From the NCBI RefSeq assembly GCF_045446075.1, contig NZ_JBJJBQ010000008.1, forward strand, positions 62,001 to 126,000: 64,000 nt of DNA, in the 5' to 3' direction. The DNA comes from Flavisericum labens (lineage in GTDB: Bacteria > Bacteroidota > Bacteroidia > Flavobacteriales > Flavobacteriaceae). Shown in pieces: positions 53,362 through 62,739 of the stretch (its first letter is position 1; every line of letters begins with the position of its first letter). The notes below the pieces were generated by a model. It searched no databases. It saw nothing but the letters and a program-made list of their open reading frames with translations, and was not told where the DNA came from. A program made the translations under genes and the position numbers.

Positions 53362-54554
53362 TAAATGGCTTCCGAAAGAATTTCTAACGGATTTTCTTCA
53401 CTTGTTTCTTGTTCTTTTATTTCTTCTCGCTTGGCACTCACACTTAAAATAACACCAATAGCCAAACAGGTCATCCAAATAGATGTACCACCACTACTAA
53501 TCAATGGCAATGTTTGCCCTGTTACTGGAAAAAGTTCTACGGCCACAGCCATGTTTATCAATGCTTGAAATACTATGGGCAAACCTACGCCTAATACCAA
53601 AAGTTTACCAAAAATGGTATCGGCCTTTTGTGCTACGATTACTATTCTAAACAATAACCATAAATAGAGTGCCATAATTATAAACCCTCCTATCAGCCCA
53701 TATTCCTCTATGATTATTGCAAAGATGAAATCGGACGAAGATTGTGGCAAAAAGTTTTTCTGCAAACTTTTACCTGGTCCAACACCTTGTATTCCTCCTG
53801 TAGCAATAGCGATTTTTGCTTTTTCTATTTGATAATCAGCTTCAGTATCTTCAGGGTTTGAAAAACTTTCAATTCTGCCCATCCATGTATCAATACGGTT
53901 TGGCATTGCCTCTGGAAATGCCTTAGCTACTAAAACAAATAAGGTTAAAACTAATATTCCTGAACCAACAATCACAGCTAAATAGCGAATAGGGTAACCA
54001 CCTAAGAACACTAACATAAGCACCATTAAAAACATAATGGCAGCCGTTGAAAAGTTAGCTGGTAAAATTAAAATAAGCACCAAAAACACAGGTAACCAGA
54101 GTGGTAAAATAGACGATTTAAAGGTGATGGTCGCATCTTTTATTTTCGACATATACCTAGCCACATAAACCATAAGCACCACTGCTGCCAACGTAGAGGT
54201 TTGAAACGACATACCCACAAACGGAATTTGAATCCATCTGCTGGCATTGGCACCTTCAATTGTGGTGCCTTGCAACATGGTAATCCCCAATAGCACTAAA
54301 ACAATAGGAATCATTATTAGAGACAAGCCTTTAAAATAGCGGTAAGGAATTTTATGTACGCCATACATAATAAAAAAACCTAAAACCAAATGCACAAAAT
54401 GTTTAACAAAAAACGCGAACGTATTGCTCCCACCGCCTTTGTATGCCAAATTACTGGCAGCACTATAAACAGGAAGGAACGACAATATAGCCAATAGTGC
54501 TACTATGGCCCATATTAACCGATCTCCTTTTATATTTTTAAGCACGTTCCCCAT
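53361..54554 (-). CDS. ftsW: SEDS peptidoglycan polymerase FtsW
   Basis: FtsW (397 aa), the septal glycan polymerase that works with FtsI. It has ten or so membrane helices and the SEDS motifs GIEGVGPGKSLQ-like IQGVGPGKSLQKNFLPQSSS, DFIFAIIIEEYGLIGG and QTLPLISSGGTSI near the C-terminus. The catalytic Asp is expected in the large loop before DFIFAI. It lies 98 bp after murD; the gap holds GTCCTACGGAC (54556-54566), a small hairpin near the start. Confidence 0.95.
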   Translation of the reverse strand: MGNVLKNIKGDRLIWAIVALLAILSFLPVYSAASNLAYKGGGSNTFAFFVKHFVHLVLGFFIMYGVHKIPYRYFKGLSLIMIPIVLVLLGITMLQGTTIEGANASRWIQIPFVGMSFQTSTLAAVVLMVYVARYMSKIKDATITFKSSILPLWLPVFLVLILILPANFSTAAIMFLMVLMLVFLGGYPIRYLAVIVGSGILVLTLFVLVAKAFPEAMPNRIDTWMGRIESFSNPEDTEADYQIEKAKIAIATGGIQGVGPGKSLQKNFLPQSSSDFIFAIIIEEYGLIGGFIIMALYLWLLFRIVIVAQKADTIFGKLLVLGVGLPIVFQALINMAVAVELFPVTGQTLPLISSGGTSIWMTCLAIGVILSVSAKREEIKEQETSEENPLEILSEAI

Positions 54555-54652
54555 TGTCCTACGGACATTTCCCCGAAGGAAAAAATTGATTTTTAAAATT
54601 AATATTTAGTTTGCCATAACAGTTTCTTCACTTTTGAAAGATTAAGATGGGA

Positions 54653-55984
54653 TTATAAGTTTCTTACTGAATCTTTAAATTGACGCCCACGATCTTCATA
54701 ATTTTCAAATAAATCAAAACTAGCACAAGCAGGAGACAGTAAAACATTATCACCGGACTCAGCCAGTTTATAAGCAATTTTAACAGCTTCACTCATAAAT
54801 TGAGTTTCAATAATAACATCAACCATATTTCCAAAAGTGTTCATCAACTTTTCGTTGTCTACCCCTAAACAAATAATAGCCTTTACCTTTTCATTTACAA
54901 ACGAAAACAACTCTTCGTAATTATTGCCTTTATCCACACCACCAACAATCCATACTGTTGGTGCGTCCATACTTTCAAGGGCATAATATGTAGCATTAAC
55001 ATTGGTTGCTTTTGAATCATTTATATACTGAACCTTATTGATTTTCAATACCTGTTCTAAACGGTGTTCAACACCTTGGAAGTTTTCTAAGCTTTCCCTG
55101 ATGGTTTGCTTTCTAATTTTGAGCAAATGAGCAACGGTAGAAGCAGCCATTGCGTTCTTAATATTGTGCTTTCCCTCCAGTGTTAGTTTTGTTGTTGGCA
55201 TAGTTATTTGAGTGTTATTTATTGTTATTTTAATCTCGTTTTTTTCGTAATAAGCACCATTTTCAACCTTTTTCTCTAATGAAAATGGCAATAATGTAGA
55301 TTGTACTGGATGATTTTTAAGATGATTTGTTATTACTTCATCGTCGGCATCATAAATCAAATAATCGTCTTTAGTTTGATTCATGGCAATTCTGAATTTC
55401 GACTGGATATAATTTTCGAATTTGTAATCATATCTATCTAAATGATCTGGTGTAATGTTAGTGATTACGGCAATTTTTGGTTTAAAATCAACAATATCAT
55501 CCAACTGAAAACTGCTAACCTCCAAAACAAAATTTTCAAAATCTTCTTCCAAAACCTGCTTAGCAAAACTATCGCCAATATTACCGGCCAAACCCACGCT
55601 CAATTCACCTATTAAAAGATGATGTACTAGCGTAGCTGTGGTCGTTTTTCCGTTACTACCAGTTATAGCAACCAAAGCTGCCTCGGTAAATTTTGCCGCA
55701 AATTCAATTTCTGAAACTACTTTAATTCCATTCTCACGAATTTGTTTTATCAAAGGAACTTTATCTGGAATTCCAGGGCTTTTCATGACCAAATCAGCAT
55801 TCAGAATTTTGGATTCCGTATGGGTTTCATCTTCCCATTCAATCTCATTATGTATAAGAACTTGTTTATAATTTTCTTTTATTTTTCCTATATCGGAAAC
55901 AAATACTTCAAAACCTTTTTCTTTTCCTAAAAGTGCGGTTCCAACACCACTTTCTCCCCCCCCAAGCACCACCAACCTTTTCAT
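54653..55984 (-). CDS. murD: UDP-N-acetylmuramoylalanine--D-glutamate ligase
   Basis: MurD (443 aa), which adds D-glutamate to UDP-MurNAc-L-Ala. Motifs are VVLGGGESGVGTALLG, the ATP-binding ITGSNGKTTTATLVHHLL, TNITPDHLDRY, GKHNIKNAMAAS and NDSKATNVNATYYAL (all typical of MurD). The C-terminus SPACASFDLFENYEDRGRQF is a MurD signature. It shares one base with the mraY stop. Confidence 0.97.
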   Translation of the reverse strand: MKRLVVLGGGESGVGTALLGKEKGFEVFVSDIGKIKENYKQVLIHNEIEWEDETHTESKILNADLVMKSPGIPDKVPLIKQIRENGIKVVSEIEFAAKFTEAALVAITGSNGKTTTATLVHHLLIGELSVGLAGNIGDSFAKQVLEEDFENFVLEVSSFQLDDIVDFKPKIAVITNITPDHLDRYDYKFENYIQSKFRIAMNQTKDDYLIYDADDEVITNHLKNHPVQSTLLPFSLEKKVENGAYYEKNEIKITINNTQITMPTTKLTLEGKHNIKNAMAASTVAHLLKIRKQTIRESLENFQGVEHRLEQVLKINKVQYINDSKATNVNATYYALESMDAPTVWIVGGVDKGNNYEELFSFVNEKVKAIICLGVDNEKLMNTFGNMVDVIIETQFMSEAVKIAYKLAESGDNVLLSPACASFDLFENYEDRGRQFKDSVRNL

Positions 55985-57225
55985 TACCTGATTTTAAGGG
56001 TTACAATAGACACAATAGCCAACAATATGCCGACAATCCAAAATCGCGTTGCTATCTTACTTTCGTGATACCCTTTTTTCTGATAATGGTGGTGCAACGG
56101 TGACATTCTAAAAATGCGTCGGCCTTCTCCATATTTCCTTTTAGTATATTTAAACCAACTCACCTGCAAAACCACCGATAAGTTTTCAGCTAAAAATACC
56201 CCACAAAGGACAGGTATTAACCATTCTTTCCTCACAGCAATAGCTATTACAGCTATTATACCTCCAATAGTTAAACTACCCGTATCACCCATAAATACTT
56301 GTGCAGGAAATGTATTATACCATAAAAAACCTATTAGCGCACCTACAAAAGCTGCAATATAAATGGTGATTTCTTCCACACGTGGTATGTACATTATATT
56401 TAGATATTCCGAAAAAATGATATTACCGGATACCCATGCAAAAATCCCTAAAGTGAGTACTACAATAGCAGAGGTTCCTGCTGCCAAACCATCAATCCCA
56501 TCGGTAAGATTTGCGCCGTTTGACACGGCCGTGATAATAAAAATGGCAACCAAAATGAAAATAATCCACGCGTATTTTTCCATAGCTGGACTTATCCATG
56601 TTATGACCTTGGCATAATCAAACTCATTGCCCTTTACAAACGGGATGGTTGTTTTAGTGGATTTTTCCTCTGGCATGAATAGTTTAGCCGGTTCTATATC
56701 TGGGTTTTCCGCAAGAAGGGCACGCTGTTCTTCAATGGGAAGCTTTTCCTTCATGGTAACCTCTGGACTAAAAAATAAGGTTGCACCTACAATGATTCCC
56801 AAACCGATTTGCCCCATCACCTTAAAGCGGCCTTTTAACCCCTCTTTATCGTTTTTGAATTTTTTTATGTAATCATCAATAAACCCGATAACTCCCATCC
56901 AAAGAGTAGTAACTATAAGAAGAATGATGTAAATATTTTCAAGTTTAGCCAAAAGCACCACAGGAATCAATGTAGCCAAAATGATAATAATACCACCCAT
57001 GGTTGGTGTACCAGCTTTTTCAGCTTGACCTTCCAGACCTAAATCCCTAATGGTTTCCCCCATTTGTTTTCTTTGCAAAAACCGAATGATACGCTTACCA
57101 TAAATTGTAGAAATCAACAACGACAAAATCATGGCAGCTGCCGCTCTAAAGGTTAAAAACCCAAAAAGTGTAGCTCCTGGAAACTGAAATTCTTTTTCTA
57201 AATATTCAAATAGGTAAAACAGCAT
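55984..57225 (-). CDS. mraY: Phospho-N-acetylmuramoyl-pentapeptide transferase
   Basis: MraY (413 aa, longer than the usual 360), the integral membrane enzyme that makes lipid I. Conserved segments are GTPTMGGIIII, IGFIDDYIKKFKNDKEGL (catalytic Asp pair), NGANLTDGIDGLAAG, and the cytoplasmic-loop MSPLHHHYQKKGYHESKI. The extra length is an insert around residues 160-210 (KLPIEEQRALLAENPD...), a common form in Bacteroidota. It follows murE by 20 bp. Confidence 0.97.
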   Translation of the reverse strand: MLFYLFEYLEKEFQFPGATLFGFLTFRAAAAMILSLLISTIYGKRIIRFLQRKQMGETIRDLGLEGQAEKAGTPTMGGIIIILATLIPVVLLAKLENIYIILLIVTTLWMGVIGFIDDYIKKFKNDKEGLKGRFKVMGQIGLGIIVGATLFFSPEVTMKEKLPIEEQRALLAENPDIEPAKLFMPEEKSTKTTIPFVKGNEFDYAKVITWISPAMEKYAWIIFILVAIFIITAVSNGANLTDGIDGLAAGTSAIVVLTLGIFAWVSGNIIFSEYLNIMYIPRVEEITIYIAAFVGALIGFLWYNTFPAQVFMGDTGSLTIGGIIAVIAIAVRKEWLIPVLCGVFLAENLSVVLQVSWFKYTKRKYGEGRRIFRMSPLHHHYQKKGYHESKIATRFWIVGILLAIVSIVTLKIR

Positions 57226-57245
57226 TTATTTTTTTCTATGGTTTA

Positions 57246-58709
57246 CTATTTCTGTAATTGTTTTAAAAATTCTTGAACGATTTTGAAATCGTCAAAATCG
57301 AAACGCTCGCCTTTTATTTCCTGGTAGGTTTCGTGCCCCTTGCCGGCTATTAAAATGATATCGTTAGGCTGGGCCAATTGACAAGCCGTCTTTATAGCCT
57401 GTTTTCTATCTTCAACAGTTAATACTTTTTTGAAATTTTGAGGCTCTATACCAGCTTCAATATCTTTTAGAATATCTTCTGGTTTTTCACTCCGGGGATT
57501 GTCGCTTGTAAAAATGACTTTAGTACTTAAAGTCGATGCGATATGCCCCATTTTTGGTCGCTTGGCTGCATCTCTATCACCACCACAACCAACAACAGTA
57601 ATGAGTTCTTCGTTTTTTGTTCGGATACTATTAATGGTTTCCAACACATTTTTTAAGGCATCGGGTGTATGGGCATAATCGACCACCGCAGTAATTTTTT
57701 CGTTTGAAACGATATATTGGAACCGTCCGCTAACACTTTCTAAATCACTTATCAACCTTAAAACCTCCACTTTTTCAAGCCCCAATAACTCAGCGGTAGC
57801 ATATATAGCCAAAACATTATAGGCATTGAAGTTTCCAATTAACCGCGTCCATACCTCACTATCGTTCACCTTCAGTAGTAATCCACCAAATTGATTTTCT
57901 AATATTTGCGATTTATAATCAGCATATTGTTTTAAAGCATAAGTATATTTTCTAGCCTTGGTGTTTTGAAGCATTACCAATCCGTTTTTATCATCAACGT
58001 TTACAAGCGCAAAGGCTTTACTTGACAAACCGTCAAAAAACTTCTTTTTAACATCACGGTATTCCGCAAAGGTTTTGTGGTAATCCAAATGGTCATGTGA
58101 CAGGTTTGTGAAGATTCCACCTTCAAATTGCAGGCCTTCAGTTCTAAATTGATGTATGCCGTGCGAACTCACTTCCATAAAACAAAACTCGACACCAGCT
58201 ATATTCATTTCACTTAAAAACTTATTAATCGTTAGTGAATCTGGTGTGGTATGCGTGGCTTTATATTCGGTATTGTCAACCATAATTTTTACAGTCGATA
58301 ATAATCCTACTTTGTAACCCGCTTTTTTGAACAACTGATAAAGCAAACTGGCCACAGTGGTTTTTCCATTGGTACCCGTTACCCCAACAAGTCTCAGGTT
58401 TTCGGATGGTGCATCATAAAAATTAGAAGCCATAAAAGCCAAGGCCTTACTAGAGTTATCCACCTCAACATAAGTAACACCTTCAATTAATTTTTCAGGT
58501 AACGATTCACAAACCACGGCAACCGCACCAGTTTTAATAGCCATTTCTATAAAATTGTGACCATCTGCTACTAAACCTCGAACAGCAACAAACAAAGCGT
58601 CCTTTTGAATTTTTCGGGAATCAAATTCTATCGAACCAACAGTTACGTTCGTAGCTCCTACTACGGCGTTAATTGAAACTTTGTACAATATGTCTTTTAG
58701 CGACTTCAC
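57246..58709 (-). CDS. murE: UDP-MurNAc-tripeptide synthetase MurE
   Basis: MurE (487 aa), which adds the third stem residue. ATP-binding is VTGTNGKTTVASLLYQLF. DNPR (in FTSDNPRSEKPEDI) is the signature of the meso-diaminopimelate-specific enzymes, so the peptidoglycan is probably of the DAP type. VVDYAHTPDALKN and GKGHETYQEIKGERFDFDD are also typical. The start overlaps the ftsI stop by 4 bp (ATGA). Confidence 0.97.
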   Translation of the reverse strand: MKSLKDILYKVSINAVVGATNVTVGSIEFDSRKIQKDALFVAVRGLVADGHNFIEMAIKTGAVAVVCESLPEKLIEGVTYVEVDNSSKALAFMASNFYDAPSENLRLVGVTGTNGKTTVASLLYQLFKKAGYKVGLLSTVKIMVDNTEYKATHTTPDSLTINKFLSEMNIAGVEFCFMEVSSHGIHQFRTEGLQFEGGIFTNLSHDHLDYHKTFAEYRDVKKKFFDGLSSKAFALVNVDDKNGLVMLQNTKARKYTYALKQYADYKSQILENQFGGLLLKVNDSEVWTRLIGNFNAYNVLAIYATAELLGLEKVEVLRLISDLESVSGRFQYIVSNEKITAVVDYAHTPDALKNVLETINSIRTKNEELITVVGCGGDRDAAKRPKMGHIASTLSTKVIFTSDNPRSEKPEDILKDIEAGIEPQNFKKVLTVEDRKQAIKTACQLAQPNDIILIAGKGHETYQEIKGERFDFDDFKIVQEFLKQLQK

Positions 58710-60712
58710 GATGCTTTTAATACTATGGTCTGATTGCTCTTTAGTTTGGTGTCTTTATTTATTGATTGTGTTTTTATAATACCTGAACCGTTAAGTTTGA
58801 CCTTAAGATTCACTTGCATATTTTCCAGTAGAGCCAAGGCATCCATTGCAGGGAGCCCAACGACATTCGGCATAATAGTTTTATAGGTTTGGGCGGTTTC
58901 AAAATAGCTTTCAAATTCATTTTCAACCTCACCCACTTTTACTTCTAGAGTTTGCACCTCGTCAATAATGGGTGTATCGGTAAATATTTTCTGGGCAATT
59001 CTTTTGAAAACTGGACCTGTAACATCAGCTCCGTAATAGCCCTTTTCAACACTGGGCTTATGAATCACGACAATACAAGAATACTTTGGGTTTTCTGCCG
59101 GAAAATAACCTGCAAACGAAGAAATATACCTTCTATTTTCCTTCCAATCCTTCATCCAATATTCGGTTTGCGCCGTCCCTGTTTTTCCTGCCATTGAGAA
59201 ATATTCAGAATACAACGAACGCCCCGTTCCGCGCTCCACTACATTCTTCAATATGGTTTGTATGGATTTTAAGGTTTTATCAGAACAGATTTTTTCACCT
59301 GACTCATCCCTTTCAAAAGTTTCAATAACCCAATCTAACTCTTTAACCTCTCTAATAAATCTTGGCTTAACCATAACACCATTATTTGCAATGGCGTTAT
59401 AAAAAGTTAAAGTTTGCAAAGGTGTAAGCTTCAAATTGTAACCATAAGCCATTGAAGGCAAAGCATTTTTACTCCAAATCTTATCACCTGGCTCTGGAAT
59501 AACCGGCTTTCCTTCACCAATTATCGGCAACCCTAAAGATCTGTTTAAATTCCATTTTTTTAAGTGATCAATAAATAGCTTGGGGTTTTTAGAATACCCT
59601 TCGTCAATTATAGTAGCCAAACCAATATTCGAAGACACCTCAAGTGTTCTTGCTGCTGAAATCTTTCCATGGCCATGTGTGTCGTAAATAGCCCTTCCGT
59701 AGAACCGCTTATAACCCAATTTGGTATCTATTACCGTGGATGTATCAACCACTTTATCTTCTAAGGCAGCCATTAATGCCATCACCTTAAAGGTTGACCC
59801 CGGTTCGTGCGATTCACCTACAGCATAATTCAAGCGCTCGTAATAATGTCCATTTTTATTTCTTCCTAAATTTGAAATAGCGCGAATTTCTCCAGTTTTG
59901 GTTTCCATAACCACAACACAGCCGTGGTCTGCCTCGTACTCCAACAGCTGCCTTTCAAGAGCATGGTGGGCTATATCCTGAATGTTTACATCAATGGTGG
60001 TATAAACATCATAACCATCTTTTGGCTCAATTTCGTTAGCATCGCTTAAGGGCTTCCATTGCCCCTTACCTATTTTCTGTTTTTTTCTTTGGCCGTTAGT
60101 ACCTCGCAAATATTTTACACCAAACGCACCATCAATACCAGCACGTGTAACATTGCCTTGGTCGTCAAATCGTTCATAACCAATAGAACGTTGTGCGATA
60201 GCTCCCATTGGGTGCTCGCGTTTAGTTTTTTGCTCTACAATCAATCCGCCTTTAAATGCACCCAAACTCAACATTGGGAAATTCCTGAAACGGATATAAT
60301 CAGAATAACCGATATTCCTAGCCAGTAAATAGTACCGGTTTTTATTGGCACGCGCACGCCTTAAAGCCTTTTCATAACTAGCTGCTGATTTACCCGAATA
60401 TTGCGAAAGCGCATCAGAAAGTGGCTTCACATATTCTTCAAAGGTGTTTGCTGAAGGTGTTATCGCATCAAAACGGATATCATATTTTGGAATTGAGGTA
60501 GCCAATAGATTTCCGTTAACGGAATATACATTACCACGATTAGCAGGAATCACGACATCTTTTACCACACGCTCGGTGGCCAATGCCCGGTATTTATCGC
60601 CTTGCATAAACTGAATGCTCAACAACTTAAACACCACAGCAAGCCCAAAAACGAACATACATCCGGCGATAAAATACAAACGGTTTAATATGTTTTTCTC
60701 GTTTACTGCCAA
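58706..60712 (-). CDS. ftsI: Septal peptidoglycan transpeptidase FtsI (PBP3-type) with PASTA domain
   Basis: FtsI (668 aa), the division-specific transpeptidase. One N-terminal membrane helix; pedestal domain with VIPANRGNVYSVNGNLLATS; transpeptidase domain with EPGSTFKVMAL (SxxK serine), EVSSNIGLATI (SxN) and MAGKTGTAQ (KTG). A single PASTA domain follows (IMPNVVGLPAMDALALLENM) to the C-terminus. Its partner is FtsW in the same cluster. The start is 10 bp after the ftsL-like stop. Confidence 0.95.
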   Translation of the reverse strand: MAVNEKNILNRLYFIAGCMFVFGLAVVFKLLSIQFMQGDKYRALATERVVKDVVIPANRGNVYSVNGNLLATSIPKYDIRFDAITPSANTFEEYVKPLSDALSQYSGKSAASYEKALRRARANKNRYYLLARNIGYSDYIRFRNFPMLSLGAFKGGLIVEQKTKREHPMGAIAQRSIGYERFDDQGNVTRAGIDGAFGVKYLRGTNGQRKKQKIGKGQWKPLSDANEIEPKDGYDVYTTIDVNIQDIAHHALERQLLEYEADHGCVVVMETKTGEIRAISNLGRNKNGHYYERLNYAVGESHEPGSTFKVMALMAALEDKVVDTSTVIDTKLGYKRFYGRAIYDTHGHGKISAARTLEVSSNIGLATIIDEGYSKNPKLFIDHLKKWNLNRSLGLPIIGEGKPVIPEPGDKIWSKNALPSMAYGYNLKLTPLQTLTFYNAIANNGVMVKPRFIREVKELDWVIETFERDESGEKICSDKTLKSIQTILKNVVERGTGRSLYSEYFSMAGKTGTAQTEYWMKDWKENRRYISSFAGYFPAENPKYSCIVVIHKPSVEKGYYGADVTGPVFKRIAQKIFTDTPIIDEVQTLEVKVGEVENEFESYFETAQTYKTIMPNVVGLPAMDALALLENMQVNLKVKLNGSGIIKTQSINKDTKLKSNQTIVLKAS

Positions 60713-60722
60713 GTTTGCTTTA

Positions 60723-61040
60723 TCAGTTTTGTGATTTTACTTTTATCTTTTTGGGCGGAATTACAGAGGGCGCCAATCCTTTATCTTTCATAACACCTAC
60801 AACATGCGATTCCATTTTTAGCTTCATTAATTTTGACCGACCGTCAACAAAAGCCGAACGCATTTCCTTTACTTCATTTTTCAACCTTGCAATTTCATAC
60901 ACTTTTTTATCAGCACTGTGCGAACTGGCTATCATTATAATAGCAAGCCCTGAAATAAATAAAATGAACCTCCAGTTTTTAAAAGCATCATCACTTACCA
61001 GAAAAGTCCCTTTTAGTATATTGTAAATGCTTTTTTTCAT
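60723..61040 (-). CDS. ftsL: FtsL-like cell division protein
   Basis: A 105-residue bitopic membrane protein: about 35 cytoplasmic residues, one membrane helix (WRFILFISGLAIIMIASSHS), then a coiled-coil segment (KVYEIARLKNEVKEMRSAFV) and a basic tail. Position between rsmH and ftsI and the small size match FtsL, which forms the FtsQLB complex. I start at the ATG at 61040 (MKKSIYNILKG); a longer frame overlaps the end of rsmH. Confidence 0.85.
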   Translation of the reverse strand: MKKSIYNILKGTFLVSDDAFKNWRFILFISGLAIIMIASSHSADKKVYEIARLKNEVKEMRSAFVDGRSKLMKLKMESHVVGVMKDKGLAPSVIPPKKIKVKSQN

Positions 61041-61059
61041 ATAAACTCTTACTTTAAGC

Positions 61060-61968
61060 CTATAGCTTTTCAGCAATTCGAAGCTTCGCACTTCTCGCCC
61101 TATTGTTTCGCTTTATTTCTTCCTTAGAAGGCACGATTAAACCTCCTACCTTTTTTAATGGCACTTCAAAGCGCCCAAACATATCTCGCTCTGGCTCGCC
61201 TTCAAAAAGACCATTCCTAATGAACCGCTTTACCAATCTATCCTCTAAAGAGTGGTAGGATATAAAACTTAGCCTGCCTCCAGTTTTTAAAATTTCCGGC
61301 GTTTGGATTAAAAACTCTTTTAACGCCTCAATTTCTTGATTCACCTCGATTCTTATGGCTTGATAGATTTGAGCCAAAATTTTGTTTTCATGACGGGGCG
61401 CTAAAAACTTTTTCAATACCGTCTTTAATTGACCACTGGTCACTATAGGTTCAGATTTTCTTTCGCTAACTATTACTCTTGCCATAGCAGGAGCTGCACG
61501 CAATTCACCATACTGCAACAACACTTGTTTTAAATGCTCCTCATCATATTCATTAACCACATGAAAAGCTGATAGTTTGTTTTGCTGGTTCATCCGCATA
61601 TCCAAATCAGCTTCAAAACGGGTAGAAAATCCACGTTCAGCAACATCAAATTGATGGGAGGACACTCCAAAATCCGCTAAAACCCCATCTACCTCTTTCA
61701 CCCCATGAAACCTCAAAAACCGTTTTACAAACCTGAAATTTTCATGGATAAGCGTAAACCTGTCATCATCAATTGTATTTTTAAGAGCATCTTGGTCTTG
61801 ATCAAAAGCGAACAACTTTCCGTCCTCACCAAGCCTTTTTAATATTTCTTTACTATGCCCGCCACCACCAAACGTAACATCAACATAAACACCGTCCGGC
61901 TTAACATTCAAACCACCAACGGTTTCTTTTAAAAGTACGGGGTTATGATATTCCATGCTCGTCATCAT
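61060..61968 (-). CDS. rsmH: 16S rRNA (cytosine1402-N4)-methyltransferase
   Basis: RsmH/MraW (302 aa), which methylates N4 of C1402 in the 30S P site. Motifs are YVDVTFGGGGHSKEIL (SAM-binding), ADFGVSSHQFD, RGFSTRFEADLDMRMN, QAIRIEVNQEIEALK and FISYHSLEDRLVKRF. Three in-frame Met (MMTSMEYHNPVLL) begin the protein; most homologs start at the MEYHN position (61956). Overlaps mraZ by about 14-26 bp depending on start. Confidence 0.95.
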   Translation of the reverse strand: MMTSMEYHNPVLLKETVGGLNVKPDGVYVDVTFGGGGHSKEILKRLGEDGKLFAFDQDQDALKNTIDDDRFTLIHENFRFVKRFLRFHGVKEVDGVLADFGVSSHQFDVAERGFSTRFEADLDMRMNQQNKLSAFHVVNEYDEEHLKQVLLQYGELRAAPAMARVIVSERKSEPIVTSGQLKTVLKKFLAPRHENKILAQIYQAIRIEVNQEIEALKEFLIQTPEILKTGGRLSFISYHSLEDRLVKRFIRNGLFEGEPERDMFGRFEVPLKKVGGLIVPSKEEIKRNNRARSAKLRIAEKL

Positions 61969-62413
61969 CTTGCCCCATTACCTGTTCAGCTAAATCGGCA
62001 AAATCAATAGCCGCATCATCAATAGCTTGCTCATACAAATCTTTATCCCATATTTCGATAATATTGATGGCCGAAGCCACTACAATATTTTTTGAAATAT
62101 TGGCAAAAACCGTTAAATCCTTCGGAATCAACAATCTTCCGTTCACATCGACCTCAACAATTTTCGCACCTGCCGTGAACCTTCTAATAAAATCGTTGTT
62201 CTTTTTTTTAAACTTATTCAGCTTATTCATCTTCTGCATTAACACTTGCCATTCGGCCATCGGATAAAGCTCTAAGCACTTTTGAAAAACAGACCTACGC
62301 AAAACAAACCCATCCTGCAACGCGGCAGAAAGCTGCTTTTTGATGGAAGCCGGCATCATTAACCTGCCTTTCGCATCAACCCTGCAATCGTATGTTCCTG
62401 TAATTAAGTCCAA
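61943..62413 (-). CDS. mraZ: Transcriptional regulator MraZ
   Basis: MraZ (156 aa), a double SpoVT/AbrB-fold protein that binds repeats upstream of its own operon and represses the dcw cluster in E. coli. GTYDCRVDAKGRLMMPASIK and EVDVNGRLLIPKDL mark the two domains, each with the DxxGR motif. I start at the TTG at 62413 (MLDLITGTYDC). The frame stays open up to a GTG at 62470, but that lies upstream of the inferred transcription start and inside the operator repeats, so it cannot be the real start. Confidence 0.9.
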   Translation of the reverse strand: MDLITGTYDCRVDAKGRLMMPASIKKQLSAALQDGFVLRRSVFQKCLELYPMAEWQVLMQKMNKLNKFKKKNNDFIRRFTAGAKIVEVDVNGRLLIPKDLTVFANISKNIVVASAINIIEIWDKDLYEQAIDDAAIDFADLAEQVMGQDDDEHGIS

Positions 62414-62446
62414 AAGCGGCGCACTGAATGTTAAATGTTTAAGTTT

Positions 62447-62454
62447 CAAATATA
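62447..62454 (-). promoter_or_regulatory. dcw cluster promoter, -7 element
   Basis: Reverse strand TATATTTG, an exact TAnnTTTG match. Transcription would begin near 62440, giving a leader of about 27 bases before the mraZ TTG start. Confidence 0.75.
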
Positions 62455-62463
62455 TTGAAAAAT

Positions 62464-62490
62464 TTACCACATCTTACCACATCTTACCAC
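62464..62490 (-). promoter_or_regulatory. Three GTGGTAA repeats, predicted MraZ operator
   Basis: On the minus strand GTGGTAA occurs three times with exactly 10-bp spacing (GTGGTAAGAT, GTGGTAAGAT, GTGGTAAATT). Known MraZ operators are direct TGGG- or GTG-type repeats with the same 10-bp period, so this is the expected layout. The repeats sit between about 10 and 36 bp upstream of the -7 box, where a bound repressor would block polymerase. Confidence 0.8.
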
Positions 62491-62705
62491 TTTGTTGATA
62501 AATTTTCGACCAAACCCACATTTTATCGAGTTGAGTTTTTAAAAAACCTAGCAGGGGCTTTTACTGGCGTTCTTTTTAGGAAACTAAAAACAGAGGCATC
62601 TTAATTGTTAACATCTTCTTGGAATAAAAAATTCTTATTATTCAGAATTGAAATAACAATTTTGGACGAAAAAAATTAATATGATGGATTTTTGAATGAA
62701 TTAAC

Positions 62706-62713
62706 TATATTTG
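62706..62713 (+). promoter_or_regulatory. Promoter of the alpha/beta hydrolase gene, -7 element
   Basis: TATATTTG is an exact TAnnTTTG match. The inferred start near 62720 leaves a leader of about 20 bases before the ATG at 62740. Confidence 0.65.
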
Positions 62714-62739
62714 TTTTTAACGAACGACTAACACTATTA

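Noticed and set aside
46832..62413. Missing murF, ddl and murB in the dcw cluster as a possible deletion
   Set aside because: The remaining genes are tightly packed with 1-14 bp overlaps and in normal order; murF is commonly elsewhere in Bacteroidota.
62692..62739. Earlier ATG of the alpha/beta hydrolase gene
   Set aside because: It lies upstream of the TATATTTG element at 62706-62713, so it would not be on the transcript.
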